Shown one piece after another: positions 33,034 to 42,683 of a DNA stretch of 64,000 nucleotides. The DNA lies in assembly GCA_021777755.1 (NCBI GenBank), contig JAJYDE010000013.1, positions 1 to 64,000 of the forward strand, given 5' to 3'. The position numbers and the translations under genes are program-made. The notes under the pieces were generated by a model that worked only from the letters and a program-made list of their open reading frames with translations, was not told where the DNA came from and did not search any database. The stretch's first letter is position 1. Each line of letters opens with the position of its first letter. The DNA is from Deltaproteobacteria bacterium (GTDB lineage: Bacteria; Desulfobacterota; Syntrophobacteria; Syntrophobacterales; Syntrophobacteraceae).

Positions 33034-34710
33034 TCACTTGCCGGCGGCTCGCACCTGGTCTTTTATCCGCTTCACATTCCCGCGCCCGAGGCCTTTCACC
33101 TCGCATCCCAGCTCGAAATAGCGCCTGATGTCGGCGTCCGAGAGAATCCCGAAACAATCGACCACCGCGACCGGTTTGCCGGTCATCTCCACGACTTTAT
33201 CGGCGCAAAGAGCCAGGTAGGGTTCGTGACGGACGGCCAGGACAACGGCATCGGCGCCACGCACGGCTTCCGCCAGATCATTTTTCACCACCAGCCGAGT
33301 GAGGTTCTCCTGATTGCGGAAAAACCGCGCCCAGGAATGGCCTGGAGCCGGGTAGGTATCCTGTTTTTCAAATTCCCACCAGTGCTTGACATAAGCGTCA
33401 TGGACGGATATGTCGGCTCCCATTTCGGCAAGTTTTCTAACCAGCATTTCCGAACCGCTGTAGCGCGTATCGCCAACGTCTTCCCGGTAGGAGGCGCCCA
33501 AAATGGCTATCTTGCAGGCCGCCACTATTTTGCCCATATTGCGCAGGGCATCACGCACCAAGCGAGCCACGTGGAGTGCCCTGGTATCATTAATGTCGAT
33601 GGCCTGCGGGGTTATCTTGAAGATATCGTCTTCAAAGCCAAGAAGAGTCTGATAGGCCCAAACTCCAAGTCCGCCGTCCTTGGGCAGGCAATAGCCTCCA
33701 ATGCCCGGCCCGGGAAATATGATATTGGAATGGGTGGGGCGAACCTTGATCGCGTCGATGACTTTTATGAGATCCACACCGTTTCGTTCGGCAAAAACAC
33801 TCCATTCGTGCAGAAAGGCAAGGATGGTCGCCCGGTAGGAGTTTTCGATCACTTTGCAGGTTTCGCTTTCCATGGGGGATTCGAGGACGGTGAGGGGGAA
33901 TTTTTCAACGTTAAGAATCTCGGACAGGAATGTTTGCACCCTCTGCCGGGACTCTTCGTTCACCCCGCTGCATACCCTCCAGAAATCCCGGATGGAGGAG
34001 ACGTAGTTTTTGCCCGGCATAACCCTTTCAAACGAATGGGCCAGCAAGGGTTCGGCTTGGATGCCCCTGTTTTGGAAAGCCTTCTTGATTATGGGATAGG
34101 CCACATACTGGGTGGTACCCGGCGGGACCGTGGTTTCAATTAGGACCATGCACTCCGGGGAGATCTTTTCTCCAATCACTTTGAGGCAGTCTTCCAGCGC
34201 GGCGATATCGGCGCTGCCCTGGCGGACGTTTCCAACCGTTTCCTTCTGATAATCGCACTGAACGTCAACTATCACCACGTCGGCAAGCGAAAGCACTTCA
34301 TAGGTGTAGGTGGCAACAAGGGTCTTCTTGTCCTTCACGCACCTTTCTATAAGAGGCGCCACTTCCGGGTCTTCGGCCTCGACCGGGGCAATGCCACGGT
34401 TTATATATTCGATTTTCCAAAACGAGCGCGGCGAGGGCCGCTGCATCCCGATTACGAATTTAGCGGATTTTCCGGTTTTTTTGTCCACCGAATCGGCGAC
34501 CACACCGGCCATCACGGCACCCACGAATCCGACGCCCATGACCACCACGATCTGGCGGCCCAACCGCCTCTGTTCGGCGACAATTTTGCCAAGTCTGGCA
34601 ATTTCGGCTTCATGCTCCGATTCCCGGGGAATCGTAAAAGCCTCTCCGGCCGGGCATATGGAGCTGGGAAGGAGTTGAGCCGTCGGATTTTGAGAGGTAT
34701 TGGACTGCAT
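33034..34710 (-). CDS. Nucleotide-sugar (UDP-Glc/UDP-HexNAc) 6-dehydrogenase
   Basis: A 558-residue member of the UDP-glucose/GDP-mannose dehydrogenase family, oxidising a UDP-sugar to its uronic acid with NAD. The Rossmann loop VVVMGVGFVGAVMAG is near residues 55-69 and the catalytic cysteine in GPGIGGYCLPKDGG near 355. It is about 100 residues longer than usual members, with an N-terminal extension of about 50 residues and extra segments. Starts at 34710 with AAGGATCAG upstream. Together with the epimerase it could supply GalNAc-uronate or similar precursors for surface polysaccharide. Confidence 0.85.
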   Translation of the reverse strand: MQSNTSQNPTAQLLPSSICPAGEAFTIPRESEHEAEIARLGKIVAEQRRLGRQIVVVMGVGFVGAVMAGVVADSVDKKTGKSAKFVIGMQRPSPRSFWKIEYINRGIAPVEAEDPEVAPLIERCVKDKKTLVATYTYEVLSLADVVIVDVQCDYQKETVGNVRQGSADIAALEDCLKVIGEKISPECMVLIETTVPPGTTQYVAYPIIKKAFQNRGIQAEPLLAHSFERVMPGKNYVSSIRDFWRVCSGVNEESRQRVQTFLSEILNVEKFPLTVLESPMESETCKVIENSYRATILAFLHEWSVFAERNGVDLIKVIDAIKVRPTHSNIIFPGPGIGGYCLPKDGGLGVWAYQTLLGFEDDIFKITPQAIDINDTRALHVARLVRDALRNMGKIVAACKIAILGASYREDVGDTRYSGSEMLVRKLAEMGADISVHDAYVKHWWEFEKQDTYPAPGHSWARFFRNQENLTRLVVKNDLAEAVRGADAVVLAVRHEPYLALCADKVVEMTGKPVAVVDCFGILSDADIRRYFELGCEVKGLGRGNVKRIKDQVRAAGK

Positions 34711-34770
34711 CTTAAACTGATCCTTTTCGCAATTGAATGGCTGAAAAATTAAAAGTCGTTGTCCCCAAAA

Positions 34771-36732
34771 CTATGTCATTTCAAATTCCCGAGCTTTACC
34801 GTTGCCGTTGGCCGGCTGGACCATCGAAAAATTCCCATTGGCCTGCGGGGCGTACTCGGGGACTATTTCCTTGAGCTTGTGCCTGATAGAGTTAACGTCC
34901 TGTGTTTCGGCGAGCCGCAAGAGTTCATCAATCTGTCGATTCAAAGATTGGCGAAAGCCTTCCTGGTTTTCCTCTTTGCCGCTTATCCCGTTGCATTTCA
35001 CCACCATTATCTTTTCATGCCTGGTTCTGATAACGTCTTCATCGTAGCTGAACAGTTCCTCGAAGAGCTTTTCTCCAGGCCGCAGCCCCGTGAATTCAAT
35101 CTCGATTTCGGTTTCAGGCTCTTTGCCCGAAAGCCGAATCAGGTCCTTTGCCATCTCACAGATCTTTACAGGCTCGCCCATTTCGAGGATATAGATATCT
35201 CCCTCCTCAGCCAGGGCTCCCGCCTGGACAATTAACTGCGCCGCCTCGGGAATGGTCATGAAATAACGAGTCATGTCGGGGTGGGTAACCGTAACCGGGC
35301 CGCCTCTTTCTATCTGGCGTCGGAAAACCGGGATTACCGAACCCGAGGAACCTACAACGTTTCCGAAACGCACAGCTTTAAACTGAGTGCCGTTGCCGCG
35401 AAGCGACTGCATTATCAATTCGGAAATCCTTTTGGTGGCCCCCATAACGTTCGTTGGGCGCACGGCCTTATCGGTGGAAACAAGCACGAATTGCCGCACG
35501 CCGAACTCCACCGCGGCTTCCATGAGCACCCTGCTTCCCTGCACGTTGTTTACGACGGCTATCCGGGAGTTGTCTTCCAGCATGGGAACATGCTTGTAGG
35601 CCGCGGCATGAAAAACCACCTGCGGACGAAATCTTCCGAAGGTATCCCGGGTCAATTGCCGCTTCTGAACCGGGCCAAGAACGCACTCCAAATTTTGGCA
35701 ACCGAGGTCTCGCAGTTCCCTGTCTATATTGAAAAGATTTTCTTCGGAGGCGTCAAATAAAACAAGCTTTCCGGGGCTGAAGCGAACGAGCTGACGGCAT
35801 AGTTCCGAGCCGATAGAACCTCCACAACCCGTAATCAAGACTGTTTTGCCTACCAGGTAATCCTTGATGCCGGCGGTCTCCAACTTGACGGGCTCGCGCC
35901 GCAGCAAGTCGGCGTAATCGACGTCGCGCAGCTTCTTGATGCTCACCCTGCCGTCGACGATCTCGCCGATTCCGGGTAAAGTCTTGTATTTTACACCACA
36001 ACTCTTGCAGGCATCGAAGATGCGGCGAAGCTGAGTTCCCGAGGCTGAGGGAATGCAAATGAAGACCTCATGAATAATATAATCGTTGATGATTTGGGGT
36101 AGTTTGGAAACGTCTCCGAATACGGACACGCCATGCACTGTGCGGCCCCGCTTGGCGGGATCATCGTCGATAAAGCCGGCAACACAGATGTCGAGTTGGT
36201 GGTTTTCGATAATTTCCCGCAGTATTTTTTCCCCACCGGCCCCCGCACCGTAAATTATCACGCGCCGGGTACATTTCAGCCACGCTCTCACATCCGGCAG
36301 CCCGTAGGCCTTCAACCCACGCAGATTGCCACGCGCGACGTAGAAGGATCGTATGCCCATGCGCAGCCCTCCGGCAAGGAGGAAAATCAGGATACCGTTC
36401 AGGATCAGTATCGATCGAGACAGCTCGTGAAGAGAAAGGAGAAAAACATAGGTGAAGGCACCCATTAGCGAGAAAATGCAGGCCTCGGCCAAGCGCCAGA
36501 AATCGACCAGGCTGGTATATCGCCACATCCCCTTGTAAAGGCCGAACATCCCGAATACAACAGCCTCCATCGGAACGATAAACGGCGCCAGCGCCAACAT
36601 TTGGTGCACCTGCCTACCGCCCATACCATGCTCGAACCGCAGCAAATAGGCGCAGCTCAATGCCACCACGAAAATTGCCAAATCTGCAAAAAGCATAATG
36701 TAAAATCTCAAGTTCTTAAATTGGGACATCAT
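34771..36732 (-). CDS. Membrane nucleotide-sugar dehydratase/epimerase (CapD/WbpM-type)
   Basis: A 653-residue inner-membrane polysaccharide enzyme. Four hydrophobic segments (about 12-28, 42-65, 84-103, 108-126) precede a CoA-binding-like Rossmann domain (GAGAGGEKILREI near 170) and the catalytic SDR domain (ITGCGGSIGSELCRQL near 302), with DKAVRPTNVMGATKR as the catalytic loop region and the PEAAQLIVQAG and GDIYILEMG signatures. Homologues are C4/C6 dehydratases on UDP-GlcNAc. The start has no strong RBS; ATGs at 36732 and 36729 are adjacent. First gene of the capsule-like cluster read leftward. Confidence 0.88.
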   Translation of the reverse strand: MMSQFKNLRFYIMLFADLAIFVVALSCAYLLRFEHGMGGRQVHQMLALAPFIVPMEAVVFGMFGLYKGMWRYTSLVDFWRLAEACIFSLMGAFTYVFLLSLHELSRSILILNGILIFLLAGGLRMGIRSFYVARGNLRGLKAYGLPDVRAWLKCTRRVIIYGAGAGGEKILREIIENHQLDICVAGFIDDDPAKRGRTVHGVSVFGDVSKLPQIINDYIIHEVFICIPSASGTQLRRIFDACKSCGVKYKTLPGIGEIVDGRVSIKKLRDVDYADLLRREPVKLETAGIKDYLVGKTVLITGCGGSIGSELCRQLVRFSPGKLVLFDASEENLFNIDRELRDLGCQNLECVLGPVQKRQLTRDTFGRFRPQVVFHAAAYKHVPMLEDNSRIAVVNNVQGSRVLMEAAVEFGVRQFVLVSTDKAVRPTNVMGATKRISELIMQSLRGNGTQFKAVRFGNVVGSSGSVIPVFRRQIERGGPVTVTHPDMTRYFMTIPEAAQLIVQAGALAEEGDIYILEMGEPVKICEMAKDLIRLSGKEPETEIEIEFTGLRPGEKLFEELFSYDEDVIRTRHEKIMVVKCNGISGKEENQEGFRQSLNRQIDELLRLAETQDVNSIRHKLKEIVPEYAPQANGNFSMVQPANGNGKAREFEMT

Positions 36733-37871
36733 GGCTAAGACTTTCGATTCTCTATTTTTGAATGCAGATTGCCGTTGGCGGCACTAAGGGCTCAAAGGAT
36801 AAGCTACAATTTAATCCTTGTTTAAAATGGCCCCTTTGGCAATGGTGGTCCTTAGCGCAGCCAGGCAGGAATTTCTTGGAGAGGAAGCGATACAGCTCCG
36901 CCAACTCGATTACACGAGCATCTAGCAGACTCACAGAAAAAGCATGTTTACCAAGTACCGACAGGTCCGGATGAATTTATACGCCTGCAGGCACACCGGT
37001 AAGTTTAAGAGACGGTTGTTTATTAAAATAGTAATAGTCTCATAAAAAACGCTCAACACTGTAGCCACCAAAAAGCAAAGGAAATCTCCCTCCGCTCATC
37101 TACCCGAATACCTTACTTAAATGACAATAGCGATGGTGGCCGACTCTTTAAAAACAGCCTCAAAAAATCCCCGCTGCAAAAGTCCCTGGATCGTCTATCG
37201 ACCGGATTTTCCGCACGTCCATGCGATCCCCCCGCCGGGCTGAATAATCAGCCAGGACTGCGGCATAAGTCAGTCAAACAAAAATCTCCCACGATTTAAA
37301 ATGTCCAGTGCCGGCTTTTGTCGGTTCAGGTCGGTCATTTGGCCTTGCGAGAATACCCGGACGGTATGCGACAGGCTTCTGCTTTTTTTAGCTTCGGCGA
37401 CTTGAAATAGCTCAGGCCGCAGCTTGGCAATTTCGCATCGAACCGTGCCTGCCCAAGTGAGTACGGCAAACAGTTTTCAGCTCCCTTCCCGGCATCGGAG
37501 CGCTGTTACCATGACACCCGGCATTTCTGCTGCCTTACAAATTTCAACCGATCTCCCCATGGTGGAGAGTATCGCACAGATTTGTGCCGTATTACAAGAA
37601 AACAGTTTACTCGCAAAATTTTTCGGCCGAAATCGTCCAGCTCTCAATTCGAACCAAATATCGATGGGTAATCGCTGTCAGGCGGTTGTGCGATCTCGGC
37701 CCATAATATTGCAGCTCTACAACTTCGGCATTCCAAGCCACCGGAGGCAGGCCTCTGCCCGTGGCGGACGGGCCGGCTCCGGGGATGGCCCCTGGCCCGC
37801 GCCGCTTGAATTCGCCCCGAAGTCTCCTTAATATGTGATTTTTGTTTCCGGACTGCTTTCAGGGGGAATCA
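36733..37871. other. 1.1 kb gene-free gap beside the polysaccharide locus
   Basis: No frame here looks like protein. A short minus frame near 36752-36934 and a plus frame near 37424-37831 are open but show no family features. The base composition looks more A/T-rich than the coding regions around it. A 6-bp hairpin (GGCTGA / TCAGCC, 37238-37253) is the only clear structure. It may hold the promoters of both flanking divergent units or be the residue of a lost gene. Confidence 0.45.
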
Positions 37872-39047
37872 ATGACCTTTTCAAACGTCGTTGCGGCATG
37901 CGAGAGCGCAAGCACCCCGCAAAGCGATGTCGCGGCCCCCAAAGGGCGTCTCACCTCTCTTGACGCCTTTCGCGGACTTGCAATCGCTTTGATGATACTT
38001 GTCAACAGTCCCGGAGACCCCGGCAATGTCTACTCCATTCTGGGGCATGCCGCCTGGAACGGATGGACTCTTGCGGACACGATCTTCCCGGCTTTTCTTT
38101 TCATGGTCGGGGTGGCGATCGTTATTTCCCTGGATAAACAAAGTGTGGAAGCAGAGTCGCACCCGGCGCTCATGGGGCGGATTCTGAAAAGAACGATCAT
38201 CCTTTTCGCTCTCGGGATTTTTATCAATGTTTTCCCAGGGTTCGATTTTTCCACACTGCGAATACCGGGAGTTTTGCAAAGAATTGCCGTTTGCTATTTT
38301 CTCGTTTGCCTGATCGTTTTAAAAAGCGGCCTGAGGGGCCGTATCCTGTGGCTTGTCGGCCTGCTCGCTTCCTACTGGCTGATGATGCGCTTCATGCCCG
38401 TGCCCGGAATCGGCGCCGGGGTGCTCGAACCGGGCAACAATTTCGCGGCCTGGGTCGATTCGCATCTGTTGAAAGGCTTCATGTGGTCCTACTACGGCGG
38501 GAAATGGGACCCGGAAGGAATAGTGAGCACGATTCCGGCAATCGCCACGACCCTTTTCGGGGTACTGGCGGCACAATGGCTCAAATCGTCCTTTTCGGGG
38601 GGGCGAAAAGTCGCGGGGATGATCTCGGGCGGCTCCGTGCTCATGCTTGCCGGCCTCCTTCTAGGTCATTGGCTCCCCATAAACAAAAGCCTCTGGACCA
38701 GCACCTTCAGTATCTTCATGGCCGGACTTTCCGTAATAAGTCTGGGGCTTTTTTACTGGTTTATCGATATCGCCGGGTTTGTCCGGTGGGCAAAACCCCT
38801 CGTCATACTGGGCATGAATGCGATAACGGTCTATGTTTTGTCGATTGTCTACGCTCATACTCTCTGGGCGCTGGACCTGGAGATAGCGACCGGGGAAAAG
38901 ATGAGCTGGCACTCCTATCTTTTTGGACACTTCCACACGCACCTCGGCCCGAAGATGGATTCCCTGCTCTGGGCAGTTTGGATCGTGCTATCAATGTACC
39001 TTCTGGCATGGCTTTTGTGGCGGAAAAAGATATTCATAAAAATTTGA
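37872..39047 (+). CDS. HGSNAT/NagX-like membrane acyltransferase
   Basis: A 391-residue protein with about ten membrane helices in the heparan-alpha-glucosaminide N-acetyltransferase-like family (COG4299, DUF5009/DUF1624). The N-terminal RLTSLDAFRGLAIALMILVN signature (near 28-47) and a following GWTLADTIFPAFLFMVGVAI are typical. Family members move acetyl groups across the membrane onto amino sugars. Start at 37872 has GGGGGA upstream; a longer frame lacks this. It ends 16 bases before the convergent L,D-transpeptidase. Substrate unknown, probably a wall or glycan sugar. Confidence 0.82.
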   Translation: MTFSNVVAACESASTPQSDVAAPKGRLTSLDAFRGLAIALMILVNSPGDPGNVYSILGHAAWNGWTLADTIFPAFLFMVGVAIVISLDKQSVEAESHPALMGRILKRTIILFALGIFINVFPGFDFSTLRIPGVLQRIAVCYFLVCLIVLKSGLRGRILWLVGLLASYWLMMRFMPVPGIGAGVLEPGNNFAAWVDSHLLKGFMWSYYGGKWDPEGIVSTIPAIATTLFGVLAAQWLKSSFSGGRKVAGMISGGSVLMLAGLLLGHWLPINKSLWTSTFSIFMAGLSVISLGLFYWFIDIAGFVRWAKPLVILGMNAITVYVLSIVYAHTLWALDLEIATGEKMSWHSYLFGHFHTHLGPKMDSLLWAVWIVLSMYLLAWLLWRKKIFIKI

Positions 39048-39063
39048 TATAACGTTCGGCAAT

Positions 39064-39768
39064 CTAGCGCGGGGTCCCCGAGTACATATAGAGCAGGCTC
39101 CCGTCCTTGATCTTGTCGATGACGCCTTCGGCCGCGCGCATGGGGATGGCCGGGCACCCCTCGCTCAGGCCGAGCCTTGCGATCCCGTGGAGTCGGCGGT
39201 TGAGTTCGATGGCCTCCGAGCTTACGTAATAGGCGCCGTGCATCACAATTTTGCGGGAAAGCGAATTATCGTTGACGCCCTTTTGAAGCCCGTAGAGAAC
39301 CAGGCTCGCGCCGTGGGGGCCGAAGTATTCGGGACCCGTGAGGAAAAACCCGCGAGGGGTTTCAAAGGACTCCGGTCTGTTCGAAAACCGGGTGGCGTAG
39401 AGCCTTCCGGAGTTTTTCCCGTGGGAGACCAGGAGCCTTTTGACATCCCCCGAAGCCAGGTCGATAAGAAAGAGTCTTCTGCTCGTGGATGGTTCGGTGT
39501 AGTCTATTATGGTGAGAAAGCGCCGGTTGGTAAACTCGACCCGGTGAAGTTTGAGGTAGCGCACGGCCCGGGTAAGAGCGCAATAGGGCAGGTAGGATTT
39601 TTTCGCGCGCCGATACAGCCGCGGGGAACAGTCCAGCGAAGCCGCGGGCGCCGGCAGGGGGCTGTAAATAGGCGCACCGGCACGGCAAAGCCGATTTGCC
39701 GGCAGCGTAAACCCAAAAAGGCAAAAAGCCGCAACTGCCAAAAACAGTCCGCGTACCCTCTTTTGCAT
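39064..39768 (-). CDS. L,D-transpeptidase catalytic-domain protein (YkuD_2 type)
   Basis: A 234-residue exported protein with a signal-peptide-like N-terminus (GLFLAVAAFCLFGFTLPA). The catalytic domain has YFGPHGASLVLYG, HGAYYVSSEAIELNRRLHG and the cysteine motif LSEGCPAIP (near residue 206), which matches the murein L,D-transpeptidase catalytic family (PF13645-type), so it may form or trim peptide cross-links, or anchor proteins, in the wall. ATG at 39768 has AAGGAG upstream; the frame extends to 39852. Confidence 0.82.
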   Translation of the reverse strand: MQKRVRGLFLAVAAFCLFGFTLPANRLCRAGAPIYSPLPAPAASLDCSPRLYRRAKKSYLPYCALTRAVRYLKLHRVEFTNRRFLTIIDYTEPSTSRRLFLIDLASGDVKRLLVSHGKNSGRLYATRFSNRPESFETPRGFFLTGPEYFGPHGASLVLYGLQKGVNDNSLSRKIVMHGAYYVSSEAIELNRRLHGIARLGLSEGCPAIPMRAAEGVIDKIKDGSLLYMYSGTPR

Positions 39769-39902
39769 ATTCGGATACTCCTTGCCGAGGGGGTCGGCGA
39801 AGCGCCGTGAAAACAGACGTAATACGGTGATTAAATTCAAAATCACGGGCAATTTATATCAAGAGCGTCAGAAAGTCAAAGTGTGATCGAAGGAGGAAAC
39901 AA

Positions 39903-41033
39903 ATGGCCCGCCGGGTTGCAATCCATGGCTATTGCGACAACCGCTTCCATGAGGTCGCGGAAAGGTTTGCGAGAAATTTCGAAATGGGCCTGGAACTGGG
40001 GGCCTCCTTTGCGGCGACCATCGACGGAGAGTATGTCATCGATTTGTGGGGCGGGTGGGCAAACGAGGCCGGCACGGAGCCCTGGAGACGGGACACGATC
40101 ACCAATGTTTACTCCACCACCAAAGTGATGACCGCGCTTTGCGTGCTCATCCTGGTCGATAGAGGCCTGCTCGACCTCGACTCGCCCGTGGCCGCCCACT
40201 GGCCGAAGTTTTCACAGGCGGGCAAGGGGCGCATCCCGCTGCGCTGGATTATGAGCCACTGCTCGGGGCTTTCGGGTTTCGATGAACCGCTTCCCGTGGA
40301 GGCCTTGTATGACTGGGAAAGAATCATCAGGGTCCTGGAGCGCCAGGAACCCTGGTGGGAACCCGGAACCAGGAGCGGCTATCATTCGATTACCTTCGGC
40401 TATCTTCTGGGCGAACTGGTGCGGCGCGTATCGGGCAAGACCCCCGGCGCCTTTTTCCGCGATGAAGTGGCAATTCCCCTCGGGGCGGATTTCCATATCG
40501 GTCTGCCTGAGGAGCACGAGGGCCGTGTGGCGGAAATGACCAGGATGAGTGGAATACTGCCGGGTCAAATCGATCCCGAATCGATTGCCGCAAAGACCTT
40601 TTACAACCCTCCGCTCATCCCCGGATTTTCCGATCGGGCGTGGAGGGCCGCGGAAATCCCGGCCAGCAACGGGCACGGAAACGCCCGGTCGGTGGCAAGG
40701 ATCGGCACGCTTCTGGCCTGCGGAGGCAGCCTGGAAGGCCGGTTTTTTCTCTCCCGAGCAACGGTCCGCCGTGCGCTCGAAGAGCAGATGAGCGGGGTGG
40801 ACCTGGTGCTCGGACTTCCCATACGCTGGGGGCTGGGGTTCGGACTGGCCAACGACAAGGCCCCGTTTCTGAGCCCGCGCTCCTTCTATTGGGCCGGTCT
40901 TGGCGGTTCCTGGGTGGAAATGGATCTCGACACCCGAATCTGTTTTTCCTACGTGATGAACAAGCTGCAACACAATCTCGCCGGAGATCCGCGAATGTAT
41001 TCTTTGAGGGAGGCCTTTTTCTCCGCGCTATGA
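39903..41033 (+). CDS. Serine hydrolase of the beta-lactamase class C/EstB type
   Basis: A 376-residue cytosolic serine esterase/beta-lactamase fold protein. The catalytic SxxK is STTK (near residues 71-74, in YSTTKVMTALCVLILVDRG), and the second catalytic motif is YHS in RSGYHSITFGYLL, in place of the usual YxN. A GGSWVEMD near the end stands in the place of the third motif. No signal peptide is seen, so esterase activity is more likely than drug resistance. AAGGAGGAAAC precedes the ATG at 39903, an excellent RBS. Confidence 0.86.
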   Translation: MARRVAIHGYCDNRFHEVAERFARNFEMGLELGASFAATIDGEYVIDLWGGWANEAGTEPWRRDTITNVYSTTKVMTALCVLILVDRGLLDLDSPVAAHWPKFSQAGKGRIPLRWIMSHCSGLSGFDEPLPVEALYDWERIIRVLERQEPWWEPGTRSGYHSITFGYLLGELVRRVSGKTPGAFFRDEVAIPLGADFHIGLPEEHEGRVAEMTRMSGILPGQIDPESIAAKTFYNPPLIPGFSDRAWRAAEIPASNGHGNARSVARIGTLLACGGSLEGRFFLSRATVRRALEEQMSGVDLVLGLPIRWGLGFGLANDKAPFLSPRSFYWAGLGGSWVEMDLDTRICFSYVMNKLQHNLAGDPRMYSLREAFFSAL

Positions 41034-41070
41034 TGAAGGGAGGACGGAAGGACGGATATTCTCCGAACCA

Positions 41071-41120
41071 TTCATTTTCTGTTTTCCGTTTTCTGTCCTC
41101 CGTCCTCCGCCTCCCTGTCC
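41071..41120. repeat. Degenerate C/T-rich short repeat at the zwf 3' end
   Basis: Repeated TTTTCTGTTTTCCG and CTCCGTCCTCCG units of about 7 bases; the related GGACGGA/GGACGGA string is on the other side at 41040-41055. It encodes the last residues of zwf, which read GQKTENRK and are not family-like. Confidence 0.6.
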
Positions 41121-42655
41121 ACCCGGCATGAGGCAAGATCTTCCCGGCACTGCAGGAAAGTTGGCAGGGTCCAGCTTCGCCCGTCCCTGGCAATGAATAT
41201 ATCAGCCGATTCGGGCCCCCAACTTCCGGCATGATAGTTCGGAAAATCGGTCGGGTTGACCGACTGCCACTTGTCCAGGATGGGGGCGATCACGGCCCAG
41301 GCCGCCTCGGTTTGATCCGATCTCATGAAAAGGGTCGAATCTCCCCGCACCACATCGAGCAGCAGGGTCTCATAGGCTTCGGGCGAGCGGGTCCTGAACG
41401 CCTCCCGGTAATAGAACTGCATCATGACCGGCGCAAGCGCCATGCTTGGCCCCGGGTGCTTTACCTCGAAGCGCAGAAGGATGCCTTCCTCGGGCTGAAT
41501 GGCCATCACCAGCCGGTTGGGGCGGGAATCGGCAAGGGCCGCGCCCGGAAATGCCTGGTGGGGCACGGGGCGAAAGTGGATGCAGACCTCCGAAATTCTT
41601 GCCGGCAGCCGCTTTCCGGTACGCAGGTAAAACGGCACGTCCTGCCAGCGCCAATTGTCCACGAAAAATCTCACGGCGGCAAAGGTTTCCGTGGTTGAAG
41701 CCGGGGCAACCCCGGCTTCGGACCGGTAGGGCGGGACGCGCTCTCCCCGGATTAAACCCGACCCGTACTGGCCCCGCACCGCATTTTGGCCCACCTGGTC
41801 GGCGGTGATGGGCCGAATGGCGCGCAAAACATCCACCTTTTTCTGGCGGATCTCATCGCTGCCAAAAGAAACGGGGGCTTCCATGGCAACCAGGCAAAGG
41901 ATTTGGAGAAGGTGGTTCTGAATGATGTCCCGAAGGGCCCCCGCGTGTTCGTAGTAACCGCTTCGATGGCCGATTCCGTCCTCTTCGGCCACGGTGATCT
42001 GCACGTGATCGATGTAGCGGCGGTTCCAGATAGGCTCGAAGAGGGCGTTGCCGAACCGGAAGGCGATGATGTTCTGAACGGTCTCTTTTCCCAGGTAATG
42101 GTCTATGCGGTAGATTTGGGATTCCAGGAAATGTTCGGCCAGGATCCGATCGAGCCGGCGCGCCGACTCCGGGTCATGACCGAAGGGCTTTTCCACCACG
42201 ATCCTGGCCTGGCTTCGATCGCGATTGAGCTTCTCGCCCGCAAGCCCCGAGGCTATGGGTTTGAACATATCCGGCGGCACGGCCAGGTAGAAGATTCGAA
42301 TGGCCCTCCCGGAAATCTGCTCGTCATAGGCGGCAAGCTCCTTGGCAATGGCCGCAAACGCCCGGGAATCGCCAAGATCGGACTCCAGGAAAAAGACATT
42401 GGAGGAAAAATCCTCCCAGCTCTTTTCATCGACCTCGCCGCGGTCGGAAAATTGATCCACCCCTTCCCTCAAGCGCCGGCGATAGGACTCGTCGCTCAGT
42501 TGGTTGCGCCCCGTCCCCAGGACCTTGAACCGGGCGGGAAGCCTGCCGTCGAGAAAAAGATTGTACAGGGCGGGGATGAGCTTTCGCCAGGCAAGATCGC
42601 CCCCTCCGCCGAAGATCACGAACACTGTGGCGCTCCCGGGTTTATCGCCGGCCAT
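41072..42655 (-). CDS. zwf: Glucose-6-phosphate 1-dehydrogenase
   Basis: Oxidises glucose-6-phosphate to 6-phosphogluconolactone with NAD(P), the entry step of the oxidative pentose phosphate path. The 527-residue protein has the coenzyme loop FVIFGGGGDLAWRKL near residue 12 (one Gly where others have Ala/Thr), VVEKPFGHD and the active site RIDHYLGKE near 190. The start at 42655 has AGGAGA upstream. The last 10-12 residues come from a degenerate repeat. It is read after tkt and tal; no 6-phosphogluconate dehydrogenase or lactonase is in the window. Confidence 0.93.
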   Translation of the reverse strand: MAGDKPGSATVFVIFGGGGDLAWRKLIPALYNLFLDGRLPARFKVLGTGRNQLSDESYRRRLREGVDQFSDRGEVDEKSWEDFSSNVFFLESDLGDSRAFAAIAKELAAYDEQISGRAIRIFYLAVPPDMFKPIASGLAGEKLNRDRSQARIVVEKPFGHDPESARRLDRILAEHFLESQIYRIDHYLGKETVQNIIAFRFGNALFEPIWNRRYIDHVQITVAEEDGIGHRSGYYEHAGALRDIIQNHLLQILCLVAMEAPVSFGSDEIRQKKVDVLRAIRPITADQVGQNAVRGQYGSGLIRGERVPPYRSEAGVAPASTTETFAAVRFFVDNWRWQDVPFYLRTGKRLPARISEVCIHFRPVPHQAFPGAALADSRPNRLVMAIQPEEGILLRFEVKHPGPSMALAPVMMQFYYREAFRTRSPEAYETLLLDVVRGDSTLFMRSDQTEAAWAVIAPILDKWQSVNPTDFPNYHAGSWGPESADIFIARDGRSWTLPTFLQCREDLASCRVDREAEDGGQKTENRK

Positions 42656-42683
42656 CGAAGAGTCTCCTGTCATCAACTCGGGC

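Noticed and set aside
37424-37831. 135-residue plus-strand gene
   Set aside because: Residue mix is not protein-like, no RBS or family pattern; treated as gap.
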